From positions 275,214 to 339,213 of the forward strand of contig CAJNDS010002495.1 of NCBI GenBank assembly GCA_905221605.1: a DNA stretch of 64,000 nt, in the 5' to 3' direction. Every line of letters starts with the position of its first letter. The first letter of the stretch is position 1. The position numbers were made by a program, and so were the translations under genes. Positions 27,390 through 36,112 of the stretch are shown here, piece by piece. The notes under the pieces were generated by a model, which was not told the origin of the DNA, did no database searches, and was given only the letters and a program-made list of their open reading frames with translations. The DNA comes from Symbiodinium natans (Eukaryota; Sar; Dinophyceae; Suessiales; Symbiodiniaceae).

Positions 27390-29592
27390 ACGGGACGTTT
27401 CCCGAACACCCTGCGGCACCCCAACGCGGGAGAGAGGACCACTGAAGAAGGAGCCTGCAACGACAGAGCCTGCGGTTGTGCCGGTCGTGAGTCCTAGTGC
27501 TCTGGATGCTTGTGTGACGACTCCCTCTGGTGAAGTTGCCCACAGGATCGGAGGGAGTAGCGCCGCCTCGTGTCCACCCCGTAGTGGAGGCAACATTAGG
27601 CACCCACCGCCTGGCGTACGACGTCCACCCAGCCCCCGGACACGGCCCACGCACGCAACATTTCCGGAGGGGATTAGGACGGTTGAGGCATCACAGCCCC
27701 CTTGCGCTAAGTCTCCCACGGACTCACTTGGCCTGACGGAACCTAAATCGTATCTCCCTATGCCTCCCCATGGCCCGACGCCCATCCCCGCCAGGCCTGT
27801 GCCCGCTGTCCAAGTTCGCAAGGAAAGTCGGCCTCTCGTTTTGGACAAAGACGGCTCTCAGCATCTGGAACCACCAAAAGCCAAGCCTCGAGGGCCTAGC
27901 GAGCCCAGCGGCACCCGCGACCCCAGCGCCCCAGCCTGTGCACCCATCATGCAGAGCAACACAGGCTCGGTCTGTGATCTCATGTGGCGCGCACTTGCAG
28001 CGGGACATCACTTTGGTAAGAATGTCAAACCTCGGCCCTACATGAGCCTGCGTGACTCGCAACACCTCACAACACACTGCCAGCAGCTTCGGGCATATAG
28101 GGCCTATGAGGTGTTTTTGAACGGCATACCGAACCAGCTGCAAGACTCGGAGATGCTGATCGGAATTGCGGACACGCTACTGCATCTGCCTGAAACGTTT
28201 CCGGCGGCGTATTTGAAGGTTTATGACCCTATCATCACGCAGTGTCTTAGACTGTCGGGGGCATTGCAGCATTTCGACCTTGCTGTAATGTTGGATTGCC
28301 CGGTCCCGCAGCTGGACAAAGCAAGGCTTTCGGAGTCCCTGGTGGGGTATGGCTTTCTTACCACAGCGCAGTACATCGCGGATCTTTTCTCTGCGGTGTC
28401 GGACTTGCCGAGTGTCATCAATGCCAGTTTTCCTGCAATGCTCAGCTACGCTGACCCAGATTATTGGCTGGGTGCACTTCTGCTCGCATTCGAGTCCCAC
28501 CAAAAAGGTCCCCTGGAGCGAACGGCCGGGCTGCCCATTGTTATTGGTTTTCCTGAATCTGACAATAAAATTACTGACCTGCAGATCAATGTGCCGCCCG
28601 CAGCCATGGTGGCCTTCTTAGCTGGCCGCGCTTATCGGTGTCCCAAGTGCCCTACTACCAAATATGTGATGGACGCGCGCAGTGGACTGCCACAAGTCAC
28701 TGGCCAAGCCTCCCAAGAAGCCTTGCAGGCATGGGCCGCAGCTGCTAAGCACACGGACGTGGAAAAGGCCAGGCTTGCCCAGCCCAACCTGAATACGTTC
28801 CTAGGCATCACGCTGCAGGGCACAGAGACACTTGGGCAAAGGCACTCTCAAGAATTTAGGCCGGACCTCCCCCCTGCCCATTTCCTTGACGCCATCCGGC
28901 TTGCCCTTGCGGCCTCGGTGGCCAACCAAAACATTGAACACTTTTGGTCAGTTTATAACTTGGAATGGCCTGACACTTCTCACAGAATGGCTGTTTTTCT
29001 ACGGCGAGTGTTGCCCCTAGAGTGCTTGCTCTCCTCCCCCTTGGCTGCGCCTGTGGAAGTGAACACTGCGGCAGCCTCGCCGGAGGTCGTCAGCATCTCT
29101 TCTGAAACTAACGAAGGTTCTCCCTGCCCGATGGATGACATGTCGGATGCGGAGGACGAACCCGAGGCACAGGTGAATGATTGGCGCTTCTCGGAGCTGC
29201 GAACCACTGACCTTGCAGCTTTGCGAGAAGTGGATGTCTCAGCCCCTTTCCGACTGCCAGTCATCTTCGATGCGCATTGGAAAGGGATCAGCACCACACC
29301 CACCAAGCATGGGCCAAAACGTCCCCGAAATGAGTGGTATGACGCAGCCACTGCTCACTGGGCTGCCATTAAGGGGCTCATGCGGGCTAAACATCCAACC
29401 AAGCAGCGACTCAACAGCTTCTGGTTTAAGATGTACTGCCATGGCACCTCCAAGGACCCTGATCTTTCGGCCCTACGTGCGGCAGTTACCTCCTTCCCCC
29501 ACCAGTATAAGGACGAACCCCGCTCCCCTCGCCCTTCCCACCCCCGCCCCCCCCCGCTCCCCGACACCCTCCGCTGGACTGGCGTGTTTTAA
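27304..29592 (+). CDS. Large unknown protein with a CxxC motif, C-terminus lost in a minisatellite
   Basis: 762 codons. Residues 1-220 are Pro/Ser/Thr-rich and disordered; residues about 225-640 are globular and mostly helical (LVGYGFLTTAQYIADLF). There is a small zinc-ribbon-like half motif RCPKCPTTKY near 28637. An acidic linker (DDMSDAEDEPEA) follows at about 29125-29175, then a second small domain (WAAIKGLMRAKHPTKQRL). The last ~25 codons, from about 29518, are only translated minisatellite (PRPSHPRPPP), so the original C-terminus is missing or displaced. The TBC-like flavour of the LDCPVPQLDK region is too weak to name. Same strand and close spacing suggest it belongs with the helicase gene. 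Confidence 0.5.
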   Translation: MVSGGVHHGSSLGPRGSIAAAVSPPPAAKRDVSRTPCGTPTRERGPLKKEPATTEPAVVPVVSPSALDACVTTPSGEVAHRIGGSSAASCPPRSGGNIRHPPPGVRRPPSPRTRPTHATFPEGIRTVEASQPPCAKSPTDSLGLTEPKSYLPMPPHGPTPIPARPVPAVQVRKESRPLVLDKDGSQHLEPPKAKPRGPSEPSGTRDPSAPACAPIMQSNTGSVCDLMWRALAAGHHFGKNVKPRPYMSLRDSQHLTTHCQQLRAYRAYEVFLNGIPNQLQDSEMLIGIADTLLHLPETFPAAYLKVYDPIITQCLRLSGALQHFDLAVMLDCPVPQLDKARLSESLVGYGFLTTAQYIADLFSAVSDLPSVINASFPAMLSYADPDYWLGALLLAFESHQKGPLERTAGLPIVIGFPESDNKITDLQINVPPAAMVAFLAGRAYRCPKCPTTKYVMDARSGLPQVTGQASQEALQAWAAAAKHTDVEKARLAQPNLNTFLGITLQGTETLGQRHSQEFRPDLPPAHFLDAIRLALAASVANQNIEHFWSVYNLEWPDTSHRMAVFLRRVLPLECLLSSPLAAPVEVNTAAASPEVVSISSETNEGSPCPMDDMSDAEDEPEAQVNDWRFSELRTTDLAALREVDVSAPFRLPVIFDAHWKGISTTPTKHGPKRPRNEWYDAATAHWAAIKGLMRAKHPTKQRLNSFWFKMYCHGTSKDPDLSALRAAVTSFPHQYKDEPRSPRPSHPRPPPLPDTLRWTGVF

Positions 29593-30677
29593 GGGCTCCA
29601 GTGCATGCCCCACTCCTGCCCACCCCTCCCGCTGCCTTGCTGTTGGAATGGAGTGTTTTTCAGGGCTCCAGTGCATGCCCGAGCCCTCCCTTCGCTGCCC
29701 CCCCCGCTCCCCCCGCCCTTCCCACCCGCTGCCTTGCTGTCAGAAAGGATTCCCCCACTCCCGCCCACCCCTCCCGCTGCCTTGCTGTTAAAATGGAGTG
29801 TTTTTAAGGGCTCCACTACATGCCCGAGCCCTCCCTTCGCTGCCCCCGCCCCCCCCGCCCCCCCGCTCCCCCTGCCCTTCCCACCCGCTGGACTGGCTTT
29901 TTTTGAGGGCTCCAGTGCATGCCCCACTCCTGCCCACCCCTCCCGCTGCCTTGCTGTTAGAATGGAGTGTTGTTTTTAAGAACTCCAGTCCCTTCGCTGC
30001 CCCCCCCCCCCCCCCGCCCCCCCGCCCCCCCCGCCGTTCCCACCCGCTGGCTTGCTGTCAGAAAGGGCTCCAGTGCATGCCCCACTCCCGCCCACCCCTC
30101 CCGCTGCCTTGCTGTTAGAATGGAGTGTTTTTAAGGGCTCCAGCGCATGCCCGAGCCCCCCGCCCCCCCCGCCCCCCCCGCTCCCCCCGCCCTTCCCACC
30201 CACGCCGACCCCCTCCACCTGACTGGCGTGTTTTAAGGGGTGCAGTGCACCCCCCCGCTCCCCCCGCCCTTCCCCCACCGACCCCCTCCGCTGGACTGGC
30301 GTGTTTTAAGGGCTCCAGTGCATGCCCCACTCCCGCCCACCCCTCCCGCTGCCTTGCTGTTAGAATGGAGTGTTTTTAAGGGCTCCAGTGCATGCCCGAG
30401 CCCTCCCTTCGCTGCCCCTGCCCCCCCCGCCCCCCCCAGTGCATGCCCCACTCCCACCCACCCCTCCCGCTGCCTTGCTGTTAGAATGGAGTGTTTTTAA
30501 GAGCTCCAGTGCATGCCCGAGCCCTCCCTTCGCTGCCCCCGCCCCCTCCGCCCCACCCGCTCCCCTCGCCCTTCCCACGGAGCCCTTAAAACACGCCAGT
30601 CCAGCGGAGGGGGTCGGCGGGGGTGGGAAGGGCGGGGGGCGGAGGGGGTCGGCGGGGGTGGGAAGGGCGGGGGGAGT

Positions 30678-30758
<81 letters not shown>

Positions 30759-30760
30759 GG

Positions 30761-30842
<82 letters not shown>

Positions 30843-30962
30843 CGAAGGGAGGGCTCGGGCATGCACTGGAACCCTTAACAACACTCCATTCTAACAGCAA
30901 GGCAGCGGGAGGGGTGGGCAGGAGTGGGCATGCACTGGAGCCCTTAAAACACGCCAGTCCAG
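29518..30962. repeat. GC-rich minisatellite with an internal inversion
   Basis: Units share the core TTTTAAGGGCTCCAGTGCAT, followed by C-rich spacers and a GCTGCCTTGCTGTTAGAATG segment. About ten units run in one direction to about 30580. From about 30585 the same sequence appears as its reverse complement (cores GAGCCCTTAAAACACGCCAG at 30583 and 30940). The two arms surround the long G tract, so the array is a large imperfect palindrome. Confidence 0.85.
30678..30839 (+). repeat. Approximately 160-nt poly-G tract
   Basis: G80 (30678-30757), TGGC, then G78 (30762-30839). It would form G-quadruplexes and is very hard to sequence or assemble, so its length and perhaps the inversion around it may be unreliable. 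Long Gly- and Pro-only frames here are not genes. Confidence 0.85.
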
Positions 30963-31089
30963 CCCAGCCGTACGCGTTCCCATACCACCTCAGATGGCCA
31001 TCGCTCTCGGCGTCCGGACTGGGAGGGCTCCTGGCAATAGACAGCAAGCTGTCATCTGAGGGCTCCTACTGACGCCATGAACGCGCCAT

Positions 31090-31720
31090 TGAGTCCTTTC
31101 ATGGCATGCTGCCTAGCGTGATGTGAGCCCTCACATCTCCTCGCCGATACATGCCGCAAGACTACCTCGGGATATTCTTGGTTTGGCAACCCTCTCGTGG
31201 TCTATGCCACGGATTGGATCGTGCTTGTCTTCTGTGTACTCACTGCCTGCACCTGTGAACACCCTTCTGTGTCGGCCCTGCGTTGTGCCTATGGTGACGG
31301 GGGGCCTTTCTTTCGTGGTTGCTCCACTGGCCATCTGCCACGGACTGCCCTGGGCCGGTCCTGCCTGGATGTTCCGGCTCTGTCATCGGTAAAACGGCCA
31401 ATCTTCCTTTCCTCTGCCCCCTCTAGGTGGGCAGGTTGCCTGCTTCTATGTGTTACGATCAAGTGTGAACCCCTCGGACTAGAGGGTTGACCATCTCTCG
31501 TCTGGAAGGTGACACCCCCTTGGCGTGCAACGACGTCATGCCTATTGGGAGAGACCAGCTAGGGGATGCTGCTTCCGGGTTGTGGACACTCCTATGCGGA
31601 GATCAGGTTTCCACTTCCCTGGCAATGTGCCATCGAGCACCTGTGAACAACCTGGCCTTCACGAGAGCCATTCTCGCCTGTGCTTGGGTTGCTACGGGGT
31701 TCCCTGCCTGCTTGGTGTCT
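31090..31720 (+). pseudogene. Scrambled remnant of the alpha/beta-hydrolase-like gene
   Basis: 31572-31700 matches 12832-12960: TGGTTGTGGACAC against GGGTTGTGGACAC, then CCATCGAG(T/C)ACCTGTG and AACCTGGCCTTCA in both. 31115-31150 matches 13056-13092 (GATG(C/T)GAGCCCTC(G/A)CATCTCC). In the intact gene the second segment is downstream of the first; here it is upstream, so the copy is rearranged as well as broken. Frames through it are interrupted. The rest of 30963-31770 shows no recognisable gene. Confidence 0.6.
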
Positions 31721-31770
31721 ATCTCTGCTTGCGTCGGGCCGGGCACGCTGAGACCATTAACCTCGAGACT

Positions 31771-32400
31771 ATGGAGAAGGGCGAATGCAACATAGTCATG
31801 TGGGAGGCAGAGAGGAATGCACTGGTTCTCGAACTAAAGGACGACATCCATGTTCCTCTGATAGGATACACCTGGGTTCGTACGGGGGGGATAGCATATC
31901 CGGAAGATCCTGGCACTAGTCTGAGAGTATCCGCGCTCGGACAACTTGTAGCGGAAACTATGTGTGATGTCATAGGATACGAAGTGTCATCTGAGCGAGA
32001 AATCCTGGTGGCTATTCAGAATAGGAATAGCTTTCCCATTACGTTTGGGGGTAGAGGGGGACCAATCATGAGAATGGAATTCCATAAGGGAGTATGCCTT
32101 CGGCCGAGGGTACGTGGATGTCTAGTACCCGAGAACGTGAAGGAAGTGAGACACCGTCGAGCACATCGGGAGAGCAAGAAAGCGATCTGGGCGAGAGAGG
32201 CCCGTGCGAGAGAAAGGGACAGAAATAGAAGGGATCATGGACTGCAAGCGAGGTGGGATAGAGATGAGGATAGGCGACGAATCGGAGTCAGGCACGCATC
32301 GGATAGGGCGTACAAATGCCGAGAATGCCGACGAGCATTGGAAGGAAAAGCTAAGGTACCAAGTCTGATTCTTCACATCGATGACGCTTTGCTTTGCAGC
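31771..32400 (+). pseudogene. Unknown ORF running into a reverse transcriptase HIDD-like box
   Basis: ATG at 31771 opens about 200 codons. The first half has mixed beta character (IGYTWVRTGG; ITFGGRGGPIMRMEF). The second half is strongly basic, with repeated Arg/Glu (AREARARERDRNRRDHG) and a CxxC (YKCRECRR). The frame then reads LILHIDDALLCSW at 32360-32400, which resembles the YxDD catalytic box of DIRS-type reverse transcriptases and precedes the RNase H part in another frame. The rest of the palm is absent, so the junction may be a deletion that fused an unrelated sequence to the reverse transcriptase. Base composition from 31790 to 32340 is more A-rich than the flanks. Confidence 0.35.
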
Positions 32401-33596
32401 TGGAAGAAGGCCTCATTCGGGTCGGAAATATCTGGTGCGGTTGGCGTTTCTGTTTTAGGACAGAAACAGTTTGCCTTGCCCAGCCCAAGCTCGACAAACT
32501 CCGCGAGCAGCTCCTGCACCTGCTGGAAAACAAGCGCGTCCCGCGCAAGGAACTCGAATCCTGCCTGGGATTGCTCATGTGGGCCACCAGCATCAGCGCA
32601 CATGTCCGGTGCTTTACAGCGCCCATCTACTCGGACCTGCGCAGCCCGCCGGGGACCAACTACCCCATTCCGCCTCGAAGTTGGGCGCAATTCCTGTGGT
32701 GCCTCGAAGTTGGGCGCAATGCAAGATCACCAAAGATGCCTCCTTTTTTTCAGCTGCCCCTCAATGCCCGGGTGATAGAAGTCAAAGGAAAGACCGTCCG
32801 TGCCAAGACAGACATCTGGCCCATACCGACCGCAGACAAAACCGTCTGGGTCAGAATCGCTGATCCGCTTGCCCCAGAAATCACCCTACGCAATGAGAGC
32901 AAGGCCGCCATCCACTGGCTTGCACAGTGTTTCCACCATGAATTCACTGTGCCACTTGCCAGACCGCCTCTCCTCACCTGCCTCTCAGCCGCAGATGCTA
33001 TGGCCGACGGTCACACCGTCGGAATCGGGGGTTGGCTTTCCACGCCCGCACGAACTTTGTGGTTCGCCCAACAGTGGCACATAGGTGAATTGCGCGCTGC
33101 CTGGCCCTTTCTCACCAAAGATGCCCAGCAATACATAGCTTGCTTTGAGACGGTGGCCCAGTGGGTGCTTCTGCAAATGGCCTACGATGTTACGGGCTGC
33201 TCCAGCCTACGCTTCTGTGTCGCAACTCGTAGCGACAACAGCCCCGCACAAGCCGCCATCAATAAACTTTTCACAACCGCCTTTCCGCTGTCCTTCTTCC
33301 TGGAGAAGGTTGCCTCATGGGCTCAGGCTCGAGGCTTAGCCCTCGAAGTAGGCCACATTCCTGGGATCAAGAATACAGACGCTGGCGATCTCAGCCGGAA
33401 TCGCCTCAACAAGTTTCTCAACTCCAGCCTGGCCCATCGATTTCCCGTGCACCTCGCACACTTGCAAAAGGCCACGCACGAAGTTAGCCTGGCCGATGCC
33501 CACGTGCCCTGGAGCCAAGGCCTCTTCCACATCGCCAGACCGCTCGCGGTGGGGGTTCCTAGCTCTCTTTCCCTGGTCTGCCTTTTGGGCCTCTGA
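32394..33596 (+). pseudogene. DIRS-like reverse transcriptase thumb and RNase H
   Basis: 400 codons. KLDKLREQLLHLLENKRVPRKELESCLGLLMWA (in two parts; residues about 32-64) is the typical post-palm helix block of DIRS/Ngaro-type elements. RNase H follows: LSAADAMADGHTVGIGGWL (first Asp), CFETVAQW (Glu), ATRSDNSPAQAAINK (Asp) and VGHIPGIKNTDAGDLSR (last Asp), the order usual for this type. The sequence then ends in ordinary protein without a recombinase. A short direct repeat (ATGCCCGCCTGCCTGTGAGA) just after the stop recurs at about 34009. Truncated at its 5' side and probably inactive. Confidence 0.65.
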
Positions 33597-34044
33597 AGTG
33601 GGGGTAAATGCCCGCCTGCCTGTGAGATCCCTCGCCTCGAGGATCTCCCTGCAGCCTACTTGCCCAAAGCAGCGCCCGTGGAAAAGAGACAGTGCCAGTG
33701 AGAAGCGTTGTTAGACCCGCCCCTAGGGTTATAGGTCTAGGTGGCTCGCTTCTCCACTCCCGACGCAGGTTAGGTCATGCAGTGTGCGTTGACTGAACGC
33801 TATCCAAGTGTTTGGCACGCATGAATCATGACAGCTCGTGTCGCCCATGCCCAGCTGCGGCTTGGCTCAGCTGGCCCTGACCTAACCTGTTGGCGGGTTT
33901 GCCTGCTCAACAGATCCGCAAAGATCCAACGCCTCCCAAAGAGGAGTAGCCCACTTAGGTACGCCGCACCGCCTCCCAAAGTGGAGTAGCCCAGCATTCA
34001 TAGGGGGGAAATGCCCGCCTGCCTGTGAGATCCTACTCCTCGAG
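33597..34044 (+). repeat. Structured 3' region of the DIRS-like fragment with short direct and inverted repeats
   Basis: ATGCCCGCCTGCCTGTGAGA occurs at about 33608 and 34009. CCGCCTCCCAAAGTGGAGTA-like units occur at about 33931 and 33969. CAGGTTAGGTCA (33766-33777) is the inverse of TGACCTAACCTG (33878-33889). GTGAGAAGCG near 33699 nearly pairs with CGCTTCTCCAC near 33747. Split direct and inverted termini are typical of DIRS-type elements, so this may be a remnant of such an end. No ORF. Confidence 0.5.
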
Positions 34045-34264
34045 AATGACAGTCAACACTCAGTCAACACTCAGTCAACACTACAGTCAACACTGCCAAA
34101 ATGCTGGAGAATCCAGCATTTTGCTGTTCTGGACATTAAGAAGCTAAACAAACGTACATTTTCCTTTAAAACGAGTGAATTGTGGAATCTGCTGGTTTTC
34201 CCAGAGTTTTCGAAGTGTTGACTGTAGTGTTGACTGTAGTGTTGATTGAGTGTTGACTGTCATT
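34045..34264. mobile_element. MITE-like foldback element, 220 bp
   Basis: AATGACAGTCAACACTCA at the left is the exact inverse of TGAGTGTTGACTGTCATT at the right. The arms (34045-34092 and 34217-34264, about 48 bp) are built from four repeats of AGTCAACACT. The centre contains a second perfect hairpin, AAAATGCTGGA, GAA, TCCAGCATTTT. No coding potential. No clear target-site duplication was found. Confidence 0.75.
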
Positions 34265-34484
34265 TTGCACGTATTTGAAGCACCTTGGGAGTGCAAAACT
34301 GCATCCCAGCAAAGTTAAAGTCGTTGAAGCCAGAGAAACGACCCCGAAGGCCATGGCTAGTCATTCACGCTCGTAGAACATACCAGGCAACATTTGTTGA
34401 AAGGGACCGTGTGTACCCAAGGCTGGGAATGCCCCCAACCGTGGAGGAAATGCAGGAGTTCTACATAGGTTTTTGGCGGGAGTG

Positions 34485-34850
34485 TTCGAACCCAGGGTTC
34501 ACAACTTAGAGTTCCGAGCCCTGGGTTTTAACACCCTAACTTAGAGACTTAGAGTTCAACCAGGGTTGGGAACTCTATGTTTGCCGAACCCTGAAATCGA
34601 ACTCTTAGTTGAACTCCAGGATCAACTCCGACTCGAACTCTTTGAACGCAGGTTCAACCCAAGTTCGAACTTTTGGACCGAGAGTTCGAACTGGGGTTCG
34701 AACTCTTGAACCTAGGGTTAACCAGGATTTGAACACAGAGTTCCCGAACCCATGCAGGGGTTCGGACGTGGGTAGCGTTTCCGAACCCTGGGTTTGAACT
34801 CCAAGTTGGGGAATTCGAACCCAGAGTTCAGAACCCTGAGTTAAGTCCGC
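34485..34850. repeat. GTTCGAAC-rich degenerate repeat, block 1
   Basis: Irregular units such as GAACCCAGGGTTCGAACTCT. The core GTTCGAAC is a palindrome and occurs many times, as does GGGTTCGAA. It resembles a tRNA B-box by chance of sequence; no tRNA fold was found. A second block is at 35770-35905, on the other side of the satellite. Confidence 0.7.
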
Positions 34851-34854
34851 AGAA

Positions 34855-35725
34855 GAGAAGAAGAGTAATCATTCTAAATTCCACCCCTTCTTGTTTCTTA
34901 TCGTCCTGCGAAACCCGTAGAAGAAGAGAAGTGTAGATAATTATTCTAAACTCCACCCTCCTTGTTTCTTATCGTCCTGCGACGTCTTACGAAGCCCGTA
35001 GAAGATGAGAAAAAACAAAGAATTGTTCTAAATTCCACCCCCATCGTTTCTTGTCGTCCTGCGAAGCCTGTAGAAGAATTTTTCTAAATTCCACCCCTTC
35101 TTGTTTCTTATCGTCCTGCGAAACCCGTAGAAGAAGAGAAGCGTAGATAATTATTCTAAACTCCACCCTCCTTGTTTCTTATCGTCCTGCGACGTCCTAC
35201 GAAGCCCGTAGAAGATGAGAAAAAGCAAAGAATTGTTCTAAATTCCACCCCCATCGTTTTTTGTCGTCCTGCGAAGCCTGTAGAAGAATTTTTCTAAATT
35301 CCACCCCCTTGTTTCGTATCGTCCTGCGAAACCCGTAGAAGAAGAGAAACGTAGATAATTTTTTTAACCCCCACCCACCTTGTTTCTTATCGTCCTACGA
35401 CGTCCTACGAAGCCCGTAGAAGATGAGAAAAACAGAGAATTGTTCTAAATTCCACCCCCATCGTTTCTTGTCGTCCTGTGAAGCCTGTAGAAGAATTATT
35501 CAAAATTCCACCCTCTTGTTTCTTATCGTCCTTCGAAGAGTAGACAATTATTCTTAATTTTCTTGTCGTCCTGCGAAGCCTGTAGAAGAAGAAAAAAGTA
35601 GATAATTATTCCCCTTGTTTTTTTGTTGTCCTGCGAAGCCGGCAGGAGAAGAGAAGAGTAGAGAGCTATTCTAAATTTCACCTCCATCGTTTCTTGTCGT
35701 CCTGGCGAAGTCTGTGGAAGAAGTC
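34855..35725. repeat. Satellite with about 70-bp units in a 210-bp higher-order period
   Basis: Units contain TCTAAATTCCACCCC, CTTGTTTCTTATCGTCCTGC and GAAGCCCGTAGAAGAAGAG. Three consecutive variants form a higher-order repeat: GAAACCCGTAGAAGAAGAGA recurs at about 34909, 35120 and 35328. The period is lost toward the right end. Confidence 0.85.
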
Positions 35726-35769
35726 CTCCCCCTCGAAGCTTTGAAACCCTTGAAGCTTCGAGACCCTTT

Positions 35770-35905
35770 CGAAAGGCTCTTGGGGGTTCGGAACTCTATG
35801 TTCGAACCCGGGGTTGAACCTACGGTTCCAAGAGTTCGAACCCTAGGTTCAACCTAGCCCCCCAAACCTTCCCCCCAAGAGTTCGAACCCAGGGTTCGGG
35901 AACAC
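35770..35905. repeat. GTTCGAAC-rich degenerate repeat, block 2
   Basis: Same family as 34485-34850 (GGTTCCAAGAGTTCGAACCC). Followed by a T16 run near 35988-36003. No gene between 35905 and 36112. Confidence 0.6.
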
Positions 35906-36112
35906 TGCAAAAACCTATGCTCCATGCCCCTGAGCCAGCAACCGCTCTGCACAATTCATGGCAGCGTGCGTGTACGAGCGGCTTTCCCTTTTTTTTTTTT
36001 TTGCCAAGGCTGGGCTGTTAGAAGGCAGGCCATCGATGTGCTGCAAACGGCATGGAGGAAGTCCCACCGGGGCTCACTTTAGTATAGAGTAATCTCTGCA
36101 AAGCGGGTGATC

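Noticed and set aside
28240..28500. TBC (Rab-GAP) domain in the 762-codon protein
   Set aside because: Only a faint likeness around LDCPVPQLDK; the Arg and Gln finger motifs of TBC domains are absent.
30360..31072. Poly-glycine and poly-proline frames
   Set aside because: Direct translation of the G tract and C-rich minisatellite.
34485..34850. tRNA genes or a tRNA-derived SINE suggested by GGTTCGAA B-box-like motifs
   Set aside because: The motif recurs as a simple palindromic repeat; no A box at the right distance and no cloverleaf could be drawn.
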